DNA from: Ponticoccus litoralis
Lineage (GTDB): Bacteria > Pseudomonadota > Alphaproteobacteria > Rhodobacterales > Rhodobacteraceae
Direction: 5' to 3'
Length of the DNA stretch: 64,000 nucleotides
Assembly: GCF_039769985.1 (NCBI RefSeq)
Contig: NZ_JBDNCH010000002.1
Location: 2,914,001-2,978,000, forward strand
Made by a program: the position numbers and the translations under genes. Numbering within the stretch: position 1 is the stretch's first letter; every line of letters starts with the position of its first letter. Below, piece by piece: positions 45,444 through 55,716 of the stretch. Under the pieces are notes generated by a model that saw nothing but the letters and a program-made list of their open reading frames with translations, searched no databases and was not told where the DNA came from.

Positions 45444-48400
45444 TCACTCGAACTCGATCAGCAGGTCCTTGGCGTCGATCTGGCTGCCGTGCTGGACATG
45501 CACGGCCTTCACCGTGCCGTCGCGCTCGGCGTGCATGCCGGTTTCCATCTTCATCGCCTCGATGGTCAGCAGCAGGTCGCCGGTCTTCACCGCATCCCCC
45601 GCTTTCACCCCGATAGAGGCCACGACTCCCGGCATCGGGGCGCCCAGATGGGCGGGATTGCCGACCTCGGCCTTGGGGCGAACGCCGCTGGCAGCGCCGG
45701 CCTTGCGATCCGGCACGCGGATCGTGCGGGGCTGGCCGTTCAGTTCGAAGAACACCCGGACCTCGCCGTCGTCCTGCGTCTCGCCAACCGCCTGAAGCCG
45801 GATTTCCAGCGTCTTGCCGGGATCGATTTCCGCGGCGATCTCTTCGCCCGCTTCCATGCCGTAGAAGAAGGTCCGCGTGGGCAGGGCGCGCACCGGGCCG
45901 TAGGTTTCGTGCCGGGCCGCGTAGTCGGTGAAGACCTTGGGATACATCAGGTAGCCGTTCAGGTCCTCGTCGTCGAAGGTGACGCCTTCGAGGGTCGCGG
46001 CCAGTTCCTTGCGCTTTTCCTCGATATCGATCGGGGCGGCCTTGAGGCCGGGGCGCTCGGTGAAGGGCTTCTCGGCTTTCAGGACTTTCTTCTGGATGGC
46101 CTTGGGCCAGCCACCCGGGGGCTGGCCAAGGTTGCCCTTCATCATGTCGATGACCGAATCGGGGAAAGAGAGATCCTTGTTCGGGTCCTCGACATCGGCG
46201 CGGGTCAGGCCCTGGCTGACCATCATCAGGGCCATGTCGCCCACCACCTTGGACGAGGGTGTGACCTTCACTATATCGCCGAACATCTGGTTCACATCGG
46301 CATAGGTCTGGGCGACCTCGTGCCAGCGTTCCTCCAGCCCCATGGAGCGGGCCTGTGCCTTGAGGTTGGTGAACTGGCCGCCGGGCATCTCGTGCAGGTA
46401 GACCTCGGACGCCGGGGCCTGCATGCTGGATTCGAAGGCCGCGTACTGGCCGCGCACCGCCTCCCAGTAGTTCGAGATCTCGCGGATCGCGGCGATATCC
46501 AGCCCGGTCTCACGCTCGGTGTGGCGCAGGCCCTCGACGACAGAGCCCAGCGTCGGCTGCGAGGTATTGCCCGACAGCGCGTCCATGGCGCAGTCGACCA
46601 CGTCGACGCCCGCGCGCGCGGCCTCCATGATCGTGGCGATGGCGGCGCCAGAGGTGTCATGCGTGTGGAAGTGGATCGGCAGGCCGACCTCTTCCTTCAG
46701 CGTCTTCACCAGCAGGGCGGCGGCGGAGGGCTTCAGCAGGCCCGCCATGTCTTTCAGCCCGAGGATATGGGCGCCGGCCTCTTTCAGCTCCTTGCCCATG
46801 GCGACGTAGTATTTCAGGTCATACTTGGCCCGGTCCGGGTCGAGGATGTCACCGGTGTAGCAGACCGTGCCTTCGAGGATCTTCCCCGACTCCAGAACCG
46901 CATCCATGGCGACGCGCATGTTCTCGACCCAGTTGAGGCTGTCGAAGACGCGGAAGACGTCGACGCCGGTCTCGGCGGCCTGCTTCACAAAGAACTGCAC
47001 CACGTTGTCGGGGTAGTTGGTGTAACCCACGCCATTGGCGCCGCGCAGCAGCATCTGCGTCATCAGGTTGGGCATGGCGGCGCGCAGGTCGCGCAGGCGC
47101 TGCCACGGACATTCCTGCAGGAAGCGGTAGGCCACGTCGAAGGTGGCGCCGCCCCAGCATTCCACGGAAAAGAGCTGCGGCAGCTTGTGCGCATAGGCGG
47201 GCGCGACCTTGATCATGTCGAGGCTGCGCATCCGGGTGGCCAGCAGCGACTGGTGGCCGTCGCGCATGGTGGTGTCGGTGATCAGCACCTGCTTCTGGCT
47301 GGTCAGCCAGTCCACGACCGCCTGCGGACCCTTTTCGTCCAGCAGGGTGCGGGTCCCGGCGCGCGGCTCCTCCAGCGGGACCTTCGGCGCCTTCGCGGGC
47401 TTGAGGTCGGGGTGGGGCATGGCGCGGCCCTGCACCTCGGGGTGGCCGTTCACGGTGATGTCGGCGATGTAGGTCAGCACCTTGGTGCCCCGGTCGCGGC
47501 GCTTCTTGAAGTCGAAGAGATCCGGCGTCGTGTCGATGAACTTGGTCGTGTACTGGTTCGACAGGAAGGTCGGGTGCTTCAGCAGGTTGATGACGAACTC
47601 GATATTCGTGGTCACCCCCCGGATGCGGAATTCGCGCAGGGCGCGGTCCATGCGCTTGATCGCCTTCTCGGGCGTCGGCGCCTTGGCGGTGACCTTCACC
47701 AGCAGCAGATCGTAGTAGCGGGTGATCACCCCGCCCGCGTAGGCGGTGCCGCCATCCAGGCGGATGCCCATGCCGGTGGCCGACCGGAAGGCGGTGATGC
47801 GGCCATAGTCGGGTATGAAGTTGTTGGTCGGGTCCTCGGTGGTGATCCGGGTCTGCAGTGCGTGGCCCGTCAGCTTCACGTCGTACTGGCTGGCCTTGCC
47901 GGTGGCCTCGGCAAGGCTTTTGCCCTCGGCGATCAGGATCTGCGCCTGCACGATGTCGATGCCGGTCACCTCTTCGGTGACGGTGTGTTCGACCTGCACG
48001 CGCGGGTTGACCTCGATGAAGTAGAAGGCGCCGCTGTCCATATCCATCAGGAACTCGACGGTGCCCGCGCATTCGTAATTCACATGGGCGCAGATCTTGC
48101 GGCCCAGCTCGCAGATTTCCTCGCGCTGCGCCTCGCTGAGGTAGGGCGCGGGGGCGCGTTCCACGACCTTCTGGTTGCGGCGCTGGACGGAACAGTCCCG
48201 CTCGTACAGGTGGTAGATCGTGCCCATCTTGTCGCCGAGGATCTGCACCTCGACGTGGCGCGCGCGGGTGATCATCTTTTCGAGGTAGCCCTCGTCATTG
48301 CCGAAGGCGGCGGCGGCCTCGCGGCGGCCTTCGAGGATCTTGTCCTTCAGCTCTTTCGGGCCTTCGATGGGGCGCATGCCGCGCCCGCCGCCGCCCCAGG

Positions 48401-48887
48401 AGGCCTTGAGCATCAGCGGATAGCCGATTTCCTCGGCCTCCTTGGCGATGGCCTCCCAGTCGTTGCCCAGCACCTCGGTGGCGGGGATGACCGGCACGCC
48501 CGCCTCGATGGCGACCTTGCGGGCCGAGGCCTTGTCCCCCAGCGCGCGCATGGTCGCGGCCTTGGGGCCGATGAAGGTGATGCCCGCCGCGTCGCACGCA
48601 TCGACGAAATCGGGGTTCTCGGACAGCAGGCCATAGCCCGGGTGGATCGCGTCGGCGCCGGCCTCCTTGGCGACGCGGATGATTTCCTCGATCGACAGGT
48701 AGGCCTGCACCGGGCCCAGCCCCTCGCCGATGCGATAGGCCTCGTCCGCCTTGAAGCGGTGCAGGCCCAGCTTGTCCTCTTCGGCGTAGACGGCGACCGT
48801 CTTCTTTCCCATCTCGTTGGCGGCGCGCATGATGCGGATGGCAATCTCGCCGCGGTTGGCGATCAGGATTTTCTGGAAATCGGCCAT
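45444..48887 (-). CDS. pyc: Pyruvate carboxylase
   Basis: 1147 residues, intact, the single-chain biotin enzyme that makes oxaloacetate from pyruvate and bicarbonate. N-terminal biotin carboxylase: KILIANRGEIAIRIMRAANE, ATP-grasp KASWGGGGRGMR and the EVNPRVQVEHTVTEEVTG motif. Carboxyltransferase barrel: DTTMRDGHQSLLATRMRS and the HTHDTSGAAIATIMEA metal site. C-terminal biotinyl domain: IEAMKMETGMHAE with the biotin Lys. The start ATG 48887 gives MADFQKILIANRG. It is a key anaplerotic enzyme in roseobacters. Confidence 0.97.
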   Translation of the reverse strand: MADFQKILIANRGEIAIRIMRAANEMGKKTVAVYAEEDKLGLHRFKADEAYRIGEGLGPVQAYLSIEEIIRVAKEAGADAIHPGYGLLSENPDFVDACDAAGITFIGPKAATMRALGDKASARKVAIEAGVPVIPATEVLGNDWEAIAKEAEEIGYPLMLKASWGGGGRGMRPIEGPKELKDKILEGRREAAAAFGNDEGYLEKMITRARHVEVQILGDKMGTIYHLYERDCSVQRRNQKVVERAPAPYLSEAQREEICELGRKICAHVNYECAGTVEFLMDMDSGAFYFIEVNPRVQVEHTVTEEVTGIDIVQAQILIAEGKSLAEATGKASQYDVKLTGHALQTRITTEDPTNNFIPDYGRITAFRSATGMGIRLDGGTAYAGGVITRYYDLLLVKVTAKAPTPEKAIKRMDRALREFRIRGVTTNIEFVINLLKHPTFLSNQYTTKFIDTTPDLFDFKKRRDRGTKVLTYIADITVNGHPEVQGRAMPHPDLKPAKAPKVPLEEPRAGTRTLLDEKGPQAVVDWLTSQKQVLITDTTMRDGHQSLLATRMRSLDMIKVAPAYAHKLPQLFSVECWGGATFDVAYRFLQECPWQRLRDLRAAMPNLMTQMLLRGANGVGYTNYPDNVVQFFVKQAAETGVDVFRVFDSLNWVENMRVAMDAVLESGKILEGTVCYTGDILDPDRAKYDLKYYVAMGKELKEAGAHILGLKDMAGLLKPSAAALLVKTLKEEVGLPIHFHTHDTSGAAIATIMEAARAGVDVVDCAMDALSGNTSQPTLGSVVEGLRHTERETGLDIAAIREISNYWEAVRGQYAAFESSMQAPASEVYLHEMPGGQFTNLKAQARSMGLEERWHEVAQTYADVNQMFGDIVKVTPSSKVVGDMALMMVSQGLTRADVEDPNKDLSFPDSVIDMMKGNLGQPPGGWPKAIQKKVLKAEKPFTERPGLKAAPIDIEEKRKELAATLEGVTFDDEDLNGYLMYPKVFTDYAARHETYGPVRALPTRTFFYGMEAGEEIAAEIDPGKTLEIRLQAVGETQDDGEVRVFFELNGQPRTIRVPDRKAGAASGVRPKAEVGNPAHLGAPMPGVVASIGVKAGDAVKTGDLLLTIEAMKMETGMHAERDGTVKAVHVQHGSQIDAKDLLIEFE

Positions 48888-48973
48888 TGGAACTCCTCGT
48901 CTGTCACGCCAACCGGCGATGGTTCCGGCGATTTGAAGCTCACGCCGCGCCGCAGCGCAAGGGTATTTGCATA

Positions 48974-50131
48974 TTAACCGGACAGGGCGCGCGGGTTTGC
49001 AAAGATTGCGTGACCACGCAGCGCCTCTGCCCGGGACGCGCCCAACTGGCCGATATTTGCAATCAGGTCGCGGTGAAGCAGTTCCGTCAGATGCGCCGGG
49101 CCGTCCTCGCCCGGGGCGCAGACCGCGTAAAGCCAGGCGCGTCCCAGCATCACCATGTCGGCGCCAAGGCTGATGGCACGCAGCACGTCGAGACCGCCCT
49201 CGATGCCGCTGTCGAAGAGGATCGGCAGCGCGGTCGCGGCGCGCACGGCGGGCAGGCAGTCTATCGCCGCCGGAGAGCCATCGAACTGGCGCCCGCCGTG
49301 GGTAGAGACCCAAAGCGCGTCGGCGCCCTCGGCCTCCAGCCGGGTGGCGTCCTCGGGTTTCAGCACGCCCTTGACGATCAGCTTGCCGGTCCAGTGCCTG
49401 CGCAGCCAGCCGAGGTAGGACCAGTCCGGCGCGGTGCGCAGCAGGTAGCCCACGTGTTTGGTGGGGTCGCGCGGCGTGTCGTCGTCGGCGTATTTCATCA
49501 GCGTTTCCATGCGCGGCATCCCGGCGTGGGCGCGGGCCAAGGACCACGCGGGCGTGCGCAGGCATTGCAGGAGGATGCGCGGGGTCAGGCGCGGCGGCTG
49601 GACAAGGCCGCCCCGCACCTGCGCCTCGCGCCGCGCCGCGACGGGGACGTCCACGGTAAAGACCAGAGTGTCGAAGCCAGTGTCCCGAAGGCGTTTCAGC
49701 ATGTCGAGCCGGATGGCCTCGTCGCGCGGCGGATACAGCTGGAACCAGCCCCTGCCGCCGGTCAGCGGGCCGATCTCTTCCGGCGCGGCATTGGCGACAT
49801 TGGACAGGCAGTAGGGCAGGCGGGCCTTGTGGGCGTGCCCGGCCAGCATCCGCTCGGCCCCGGGCCAGAGCAGCCCGGACTGGCCGACCGGCGCCATGCC
49901 CAGCGGCAGGGCATAACTGTGCCCCAGAAACGGCGTTTCGAAGTCGGGGGCCGGTTCGCCGTGCAGGATCGAGGGCATGAACCGGACCCGGTCCAGCCCG
50001 TCGCGGTTGCGGCGGGCGGCGGCCCCGGTGCCGGTGGCGGTGTCGAGATAGGCAAAGGCGAAATGCGGCACACGGGCACGGGCGCGGCGGCGCAGGTCCT
50101 CGACGGTCAGGTAACGGCTGTGGTGATCCAT
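48974..50131 (-). CDS. FMN-dependent alpha-hydroxy acid dehydrogenase/oxidase
   Basis: 385 residues, a TIM barrel of the lactate/mandelate dehydrogenase family. Key parts are FAYLDTATGTGAAARRN at the N-terminus, PLGMAPVGQSGLLWP, LIVKGVLKPEDATRL (Lys), WVSTHGGRQFDGSPA (catalytic His-Gly-Gly-Arg) and ILFDSGIEGGLDVLRAISLG. The start ATG 50131 gives MDHHSRYLTVEDLRRRA. The substrate (L-lactate, glycolate, mandelate) cannot be told from sequence alone. It is divergent from the receiver-like gene. Confidence 0.9.
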   Translation of the reverse strand: MDHHSRYLTVEDLRRRARARVPHFAFAYLDTATGTGAAARRNRDGLDRVRFMPSILHGEPAPDFETPFLGHSYALPLGMAPVGQSGLLWPGAERMLAGHAHKARLPYCLSNVANAAPEEIGPLTGGRGWFQLYPPRDEAIRLDMLKRLRDTGFDTLVFTVDVPVAARREAQVRGGLVQPPRLTPRILLQCLRTPAWSLARAHAGMPRMETLMKYADDDTPRDPTKHVGYLLRTAPDWSYLGWLRRHWTGKLIVKGVLKPEDATRLEAEGADALWVSTHGGRQFDGSPAAIDCLPAVRAATALPILFDSGIEGGLDVLRAISLGADMVMLGRAWLYAVCAPGEDGPAHLTELLHRDLIANIGQLGASRAEALRGHAIFANPRALSG

Positions 50132-50231
50132 GGGTCCTCTGGCACTGCGCGGTCGTCCTCGCAAATCTTCAACATATTTTAAGCGGCTTTGGCGAGTCTG
50201 TCCGAAACGCTGCCAGAAGGAGTCTTTCGCG

Positions 50232-51023
50232 ATGCATGCCATGATAGTCGATTCCCGCCCGACCCGGCTGGACCTGACCCAGATCGCCTTTCTGGAGGCG
50301 GGGATTCACGTCACCGGCAGCGGGTCCCCGGCGGTGGCGGACTGTTGCCTGCGCCGCGCCGTGGTCGACCTGCTGGTGCTGGATGCAGAGGTGGCCGGGC
50401 GCCGCACGGGTGAGATCATCGCGCTGGCGGAGCGGCGCAACCCGCGTCTGGTGACGCTGGTGCTGACGCGGAACGTTGCCAGCGTGACGGATACCTATAC
50501 AGAGGTGTTCCAGTCCGTGCATTGCGTGCTGGAGGCCGATGTGCCCCCCGCGATGGTGGCGCGCATGGCGCAGGCCTCGCTGGCCGGGCGGACCATCGCG
50601 CGGGTCGCGGCGGCAAAGAGCATGACGGCAGAGGGCGCGCCGGATGCGGCGGGGCAGGTGGCACGCGACAGGCAGCGGGCGCCGGATATGGCGCCAGGCG
50701 AGGTGGCGGTTGCGCAGGCAGGTCACGCGCCGTCTTCTGCACCGGCTGACGGGGCCCATGCCGGGGCCGAACCCTCTTGGCCAGAGGCCGGCGGGCAGGA
50801 GGTGGCGGCGCCGGTCGCGCCGGGCCCCGCGTCGGCAGAGAACGCGCCGTTCCCGTCCAGCGCGGCGGATGCGACCATGGCCCCGGCGCCGCGACAGCCC
50901 GCGCTGGCGCAGGGGCTGGCCGGGCAGCCTGCCGCAGCGGGGCAGGGCGGCCCGCCCCCGGTCTTCGCCACGCGCCGCCGCCGTGTTGCTCCGCACCATC
51001 AACTGATGGCCATGGGGGCGTGA
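50232..51023 (+). CDS. Degenerate response-regulator receiver-like protein with disordered tail
   Basis: 263 residues. Residues 1-120 match a receiver fold: MHAMIVDSRPTRLD (the acidic pocket reduced to one Asp), phospho-acceptor-like Asp51 in VVDLLVLDAEVAG, and TLVLTRN for the conserved Thr. The usual switch Lys is replaced (HCVLEADVP), so phosphorylation may be lost. Residues 125-263 are Ala/Pro/Gly-rich, predicted disordered, ending in a basic patch (ATRRRRVAPHHQ). AAGGAG precedes ATG 50232. No kinase or output domain is adjacent. It may act as a scaffold, by inference only. Confidence 0.65.
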   Translation: MHAMIVDSRPTRLDLTQIAFLEAGIHVTGSGSPAVADCCLRRAVVDLLVLDAEVAGRRTGEIIALAERRNPRLVTLVLTRNVASVTDTYTEVFQSVHCVLEADVPPAMVARMAQASLAGRTIARVAAAKSMTAEGAPDAAGQVARDRQRAPDMAPGEVAVAQAGHAPSSAPADGAHAGAEPSWPEAGGQEVAAPVAPGPASAENAPFPSSAADATMAPAPRQPALAQGLAGQPAAAGQGGPPPVFATRRRRVAPHHQLMAMGA

Positions 51024-51148
51024 CGCGCGCAAGGGGGCGCGGGCCAAGGCGCCCCTGATCCGGTCAAGCGGGAAATTGCCGGGGAAAGCCGAGGAACGTT
51101 TCGCGAACACATCTTTCCCTTGCGCATCGCAGGCGTTAGACTGCGCGC

Positions 51149-53507
51149 ATGAGCAGTTTCGACGAATTCGATGCCTTCGAGGCCTCCTCGCTGTCCGCCC
51201 GCGCCATGGCGGCGCGGCCCACTCCCTATCTCGACGGGCTGAACCCGGCGCAGCGGCAGGCGGTGGAAACGCTGGACGGCCCGGTGCTGATGCTGGCGGG
51301 GGCGGGGACCGGCAAGACCAAGGCGCTGACCGCGCGGGTGGTGCACCTGTTGATGACGGGCCGGGCGCGCCCGAACGAGATCCTCAGCGTGACCTTCACC
51401 AACAAGGCCGCGCGCGAGATGAAGAATCGCATCTCGGGCATGCTGGGCCAGACGGTCGAGGGGATGCCACTGGCTTGGCACCTTCCACTCGATCTGCGTG
51501 AAGCTCTTGCGGCGGCACGCGGAACTGGTGGGGCTGAAGTCGAACTTCACCATCCTCGACAGCGACGACCAGTTGCGGCTGCTCAAGCAGCTGGTGCAGG
51601 CGGCGGGGATCGACGACAAGCGCTGGCCCGCGCGGCAGCTCGCCTCGATCATCGACGACTGGAAGAACCGTGCGCTGACGCCCGATCGCGTGCCCGCCGC
51701 CGATGCGGGGGCCTACAACCACAAGGGCTTGGCGCTCTACAAGGCCTATCAGGAACGCCTGCGCGAGCTGAACGCGACGGATTTCGGCGACCTGCTGTTG
51801 CACATGGTCACGATCTTCCAGACCCACGAGGACGTGCTCGACCAGTATCAGCGCTGGTTCCGCTACATCCTTGTCGACGAGTATCAGGATACCAACGTCG
51901 CGCAGTACCTCTGGCTGCGGCTTCTGGCCTCGGCGCACAAGAACGTCTGCTGCGTGGGCGACGACGACCAGTCGATCTACGGCTGGCGCGGCGCCGAGGT
52001 GGGCAACATCCTGCGCTTCGAAAAGGATTTTCCCGGCGCCCATGTGGTCCGGCTGGAACAGAACTACCGCTCGACCCCGCATATCCTGGCTGCCGCCTCG
52101 GGGGTGATCCGGGGCAATGCCTCGCGCCTTGGCAAGGAGTTGTGGACCGAGGCGCAGGAGGGCGAGAAGGTCCGCCTGATCGGCCATTGGGACGGCGAGG
52201 AAGAGGCGCGCTGGATCGGCGAGGAAATAGAGGCGATGCAGTCCGGCACCCGCGGGATGCGGCCCTTCTCGCTGGACGAGATGGCGATCCTGGTGCGCGC
52301 CTCGCACCAGATGCGCGCCTTCGAGGACCGTTTCCTGACCATCGGCATGCCCTACCGGGTGATCGGCGGCCCGCGTTTCTACGAGCGAATGGAGATCCGC
52401 GATGCCATGGCCTATTTCCGGCTGGTGGTCTCGCCGTCCGACGACCTCGCCTTCGAGCGGATCGTGAACACCCCCAAGCGCGGGCTTGGCGACAAGGCGC
52501 AGCAGACGATCCAGACCATCGCGCGGGCCAATGGTGTTTCGCTTCTGGACGGCGCGGCGCTGGCGGTCGAACAGGGCGAGATCAAGGGCAAGGGCGCCAA
52601 GGCGCTGGGCGAACTGGTCGCCGGGCTGGCGCGCTGGGGCCGGATGACCGGCGACGCCGCGATGACCCACATGGAACTGGCCGAGGTGATCCTCGACGAG
52701 TCGGGCTACACGGCGATGTGGCAGAACGACAAGACGCCCGAGGCGCCGGGCCGGCTGGAGAACCTCAAGGAACTGGTCAAGGCGCTGGAGCAGTTCGAGA
52801 ACCTGCAGGGGTTCCTCGAACACGTCAGCCTGGTGATGGACAACGAAAGCGACGAGCAGGGCGCCAAGGTCTCGATCATGACGCTGCACGCGGCCAAGGG
52901 GCTCGAATTTCCGGCGGTCTTCCTGCCGGGCTGGGAGGACGGGCTGTTCCCGTCCCAGCGCAGCATGGATCAGAGCGGCGTCAAGGGACTCGAGGAGGAG
53001 CGGCGGCTGGCCTATGTCGGCATCACGCGGGCGGAAGAGGTCTGCACGATCTCCTTCGCGGGCAACCGGCGGGTGTTCGGGCAGTGGCAGTCGCAGCTGC
53101 CCTCGCGCTTCGTGGACGAACTGCCAGAGGAACACGTCGAGGTGCTGACGCCGCCGGGTCTTTACGGCGGGCCGGGTGGCGGCGCTGCGATGGGCATGGG
53201 GAGCGTCGGATCGACCCTGCATGACCGAGCGGCGGAGGCGAATGTCTACAATTCGCCGGGCTGGCGGCGGTTGCAGGAGCGGCAGGGCCAGCGCCCCATC
53301 AGCCAGCCGCGCGAGAGCACCTCGACGGTGATCGACCTGCAGGCGGTATCCGCCTACACGGTGGGCGAGCGGGTGTTTCACCAGAAGTTCGGCTACGGCA
53401 GCGTCGAGGGCATCGAGGGCGACAAGCTGGAGATCGCCTTCGAGAAGGCCGGGACGAAAAAGGTCGTGGCCCGCTTCATCTGCGCGGCGGACGACGTGCC
53501 GTTCTAA
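51149..53507 (+). CDS. uvrD: UvrD/PcrA-type ATP-dependent DNA helicase (one apparent 1-nt insertion)
   Basis: 785 residues after correction, a superfamily 1A 3'-5' helicase. Motifs in order: LNPAQRQAV (Q), LAGAGTGKTKAL (I), FTNKAAREMKNR (Ia), VDEYQDTN (II), GDDDQSIYGWRGA (III), QNYRS (IV), TLHAAKGLEF (V) and VGITRAEEV (VI). A C-terminal Tudor-like part (VGERVFHQKFGYGSVEGIEG) is typical of PcrA/UvrD. The frame breaks at 51470, where GCCACTGG stands for the expected GCCATGG. Removing the C restores MPWLGTFHSICVKLLRRHA, a conserved stretch. It acts in nucleotide excision and mismatch repair. Confidence 0.93.
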
Positions 53508-53622
53508 AGGGCGCTTTCGTCCGTTGCTCAGTGTTTGCTTCTGGCGTCGCAGAAATGGCCCGCCCGGCGGGCACGCCGGGCAGCGTCATGCCAGAGACCG
53601 GCCTTCGGCATGGCCCGCCGCG

Positions 53623-54240
53623 TCAGACCGAGAGGTTGGCATCGCGGATTTCTGGCTGAGCTTCGAGGTCGGCGAAGGTGCCGTCGAACTGCTTCACGCC
53701 GCTTTCGATGATGATGGCGCGGTCGGCCACGGCGCGGGCGAAACGCAGGTTCTGCTCGGAAATCATCACGGTCAGCCCCTCGGCCTTGAGGCGGAGGATG
53801 GTCGCCCATCTGTTCGACGATGACCGGGGCGATGCCCTCGGAGGGTTCCTCCAGCAGCAGAAGCATCGGGTTGCCCATCACCGTCCGCGCGATGCTCAGC
53901 ATCTGCTGTTCGCCGCTCGACAAGAACCTGCCCCGGTGGCCGCGCCGCGCGCCGAGGTTGGGGGAGCGGTAGAAGGTCACGTTCTAGATGGCATCGGGCT
54001 TGGCGCGCTCGATGGCCTGCGCCTCGGCGCCCGCGTCGATGTTGAACAGCGCGGGCCACTGTTTGGCGACGGACGCGACCTCGGGCTTCAGCCGCGTCAG
54101 GTCTTCGCTGAAGGCGGCGATGGCATCCTGACCGTTGGCGTAGTCCCGCACGATGGTGGCGTAGGTCACCGCGCCGGTCTTGGTGGCCTCTTCGGCCAGC
54201 ATCGCGACCTGGATCCAGGCCGGGGCGCCTCGCTGCAGCT
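53623..54240 (-). pseudogene. Deletion scar: binding-protein fragment fused to LivF-type ATPase C-terminus
   Basis: Reading leftward, about 54240-53984 encodes an internal piece of a branched-chain amino-acid-type periplasmic binding protein (AMLAEEATKTG, KQWPALFNIDAG, AQAIERAKPDAI). A TAG then replaces the usual Phe in KPDAI-F-NVTF. NVTF follows, and from about 53960 the sequence becomes the C-terminal half of a LivF ATPase (ARRGHRGRFLSSGEQQM, LLLLEEPSEGIAPVIVEQM), with another frame break at 53815-53817, ending at 53623. The rest of the binding protein, the permeases, LivG and the LivF Walker A are missing. The Walker B Asp is Glu and the signature is LSSGEQQ. Confidence 0.82.
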
Positions 54241-54665
54241 GGCCGGAAGGGCACAGGTCGTTCCGGCGGCGCTTGCCGGCCTTCCGGGTCCCGGCCAGCG
54301 GCAGGACACGGCCCCTATGGCCCCCGGCGCGGTGCCGTCGGCAGCGGGGATGGTGCATCCGACCGGCTCCGCCCGCGCGGATGTGGGCAGGTGGCCGAAG
54401 GCATTCCTCGGCATCCGCGTCCCGTTCGCCATCACGGGTATCCCGCTACCTGGCCCCTTGAACACCGGCGCGCCGCCGCAGGCCACGCGGGCCGGCGGGG
54501 CCGGGTTTCCTGTTACGCTGGGGCGGGCGCCGCGCCGCCAGGATGGGCATCGGAGCCTGCGAAGGGGCGCATGCGCGCTTCGCCGGATCGGGGACAGAAG
54601 CCGCGCCGGGCCCGGTGACATGTCAGCCCTTTTCCTCTGCCCCGATCCGTGCCACCGTCCGGGCC
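54241..54665. other. Intergenic/decayed region, no gene seen
   Basis: About 425 bp between the transporter scar and the aldo-keto reductase. Frames are open on both strands because of high GC, but none resembles a family. It may be decayed 5' sequence of the former binding-protein gene; similarity is not visible beyond about 54240. Confidence 0.45.
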
Positions 54666-55597
54666 ATGACCATGACCACGCTCTCGGGCGCCACGCCCGC
54701 CCGCTTCGCCTTTGGCACGATGCAGTTCGGCGGCAAGGCCGACGAGACCGCCAGCCGCGCGCTCTACGATGCCTGCCGCGCCGCCGGTCTCAGCCATTTC
54801 GACAGCGCCTATGTCTATACGGAGGGCGCGTCCGAGACGTTGCTGGGCCGCTTCGCCGCAACCGAGAGGCGCGAGGATCTCTTTATCGCCACCAAGGCGA
54901 ACATGGCCGGGGGCGGCACCCGCGCGGGCATCCTCGACAGCTTCGAGGGCAGCCGCAAGCGGCTGGACATGGATGTGGTCGACCTGTTCTACATGCACCG
55001 CTGGCACGCGGAGACACCGCTCGAAGAGACCTTCCAGACCCTCGCGGAACTTCAGCAGGCGGGGAAGATCCGCTACATCGGCGTGTCGAACTACGCCGCC
55101 TGGCAGGTGATGAAGGCGCAGGCGGTGGCGGCCAGCTTCGGCACCCGGATCGACGCGATCCAGCCCATGTACAACCTGGTGAAACGGCAGGCCGAGGTCG
55201 AGATCCTGCCGATGTGCGCCTCGGAGGGCATCGTGCCGGTGCCCTATTCTCCGCTGGGCGGCGGCTTGCTCAGCGGCAAATACGCGCGCGGCGAAACCGG
55301 GCGCCTGACCGAAAACGACCAATACGCCCGCCGCTACGGCGAGGGCAACATGTTCGACACCGCCGCCGCGCTGGAAAACGTCGCGCAGGAGCTCGGCACC
55401 CATTCCGCCACGCTGGCCGTGGCACTGGGCCGCCCGCCACCCCGCGCAGCCGCACCCGATCCTCTCGGCCCGCTCGGTCGCGCAGCTCCGCCCCTCGCTG
55501 GAGGGCATGCGCTACGCGATGGAGGATGCCCTCTATGATCGCCTCTCAAGCCTCAGCCCGACGCCCCCCCGCGACCGACCGGCTCGAGGAACGCTGA
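54666..55597 (+). CDS. Aldo/keto reductase (two apparent 1-nt insertions)
   Basis: 309 residues after correction, an NADP(H)-dependent (alpha/beta)8 oxidoreductase. The catalytic residues are visible: Asp and Tyr in FDSAYVYTEGASE, Lys in FIATKANMAGG and His in FYMHRWHAE. The cofactor strand is IVPVPYSPLGGGLLSGKY. Two breaks lie near the end. CACTGG at 55425 replaces CATGG, giving LAVAWAARHPAQPHPILSA when corrected. The C run at 55564-55570 is one base too long. The corrected protein ends TDRLEER at 55597. The start ATG 54666 (MTMTTLSGATPARF) precedes the first strand. Confidence 0.85.
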
Positions 55598-55633
55598 ACC
55601 CGCAGGGCCGGGCCGGATCGTCGCACCGGCCCC

Positions 55634-55690
55634 CGGTTTCTTCTGTCCGGAAATATCCCGGGGGAGCCGAAGGCGGGGGCAGAGCCCCCT
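55634..55690 (-). repeat. Dispersed intergenic repeat between convergent genes
   Basis: Minus strand: GGGGGCTCTGCCCCC, then CTCCCCCGGGATATTTCCGG and ACAGAAGAAACCGG. It is nearly identical to 30464-30526. It lies between the ends of the aldo-keto reductase and nitroreductase genes. Confidence 0.75.
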
Positions 55691-55716
55691 CCGCCATCCC
55701 CGCCGAAGACCGAAGG

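Noticed and set aside
44880..48977. A 1365-residue open frame on the plus strand opposite pyc
   Set aside because: It is the antisense shadow of a long high-GC gene; its residues are Arg/Gly/His-rich with no family, and pyc explains the region.
54166..54621. Open frame of about 150 residues on the minus strand next to the transporter scar
   Set aside because: It overlaps the recognisable binding-protein frame in another phase and is Arg/Pro/Ala-rich without any motif.
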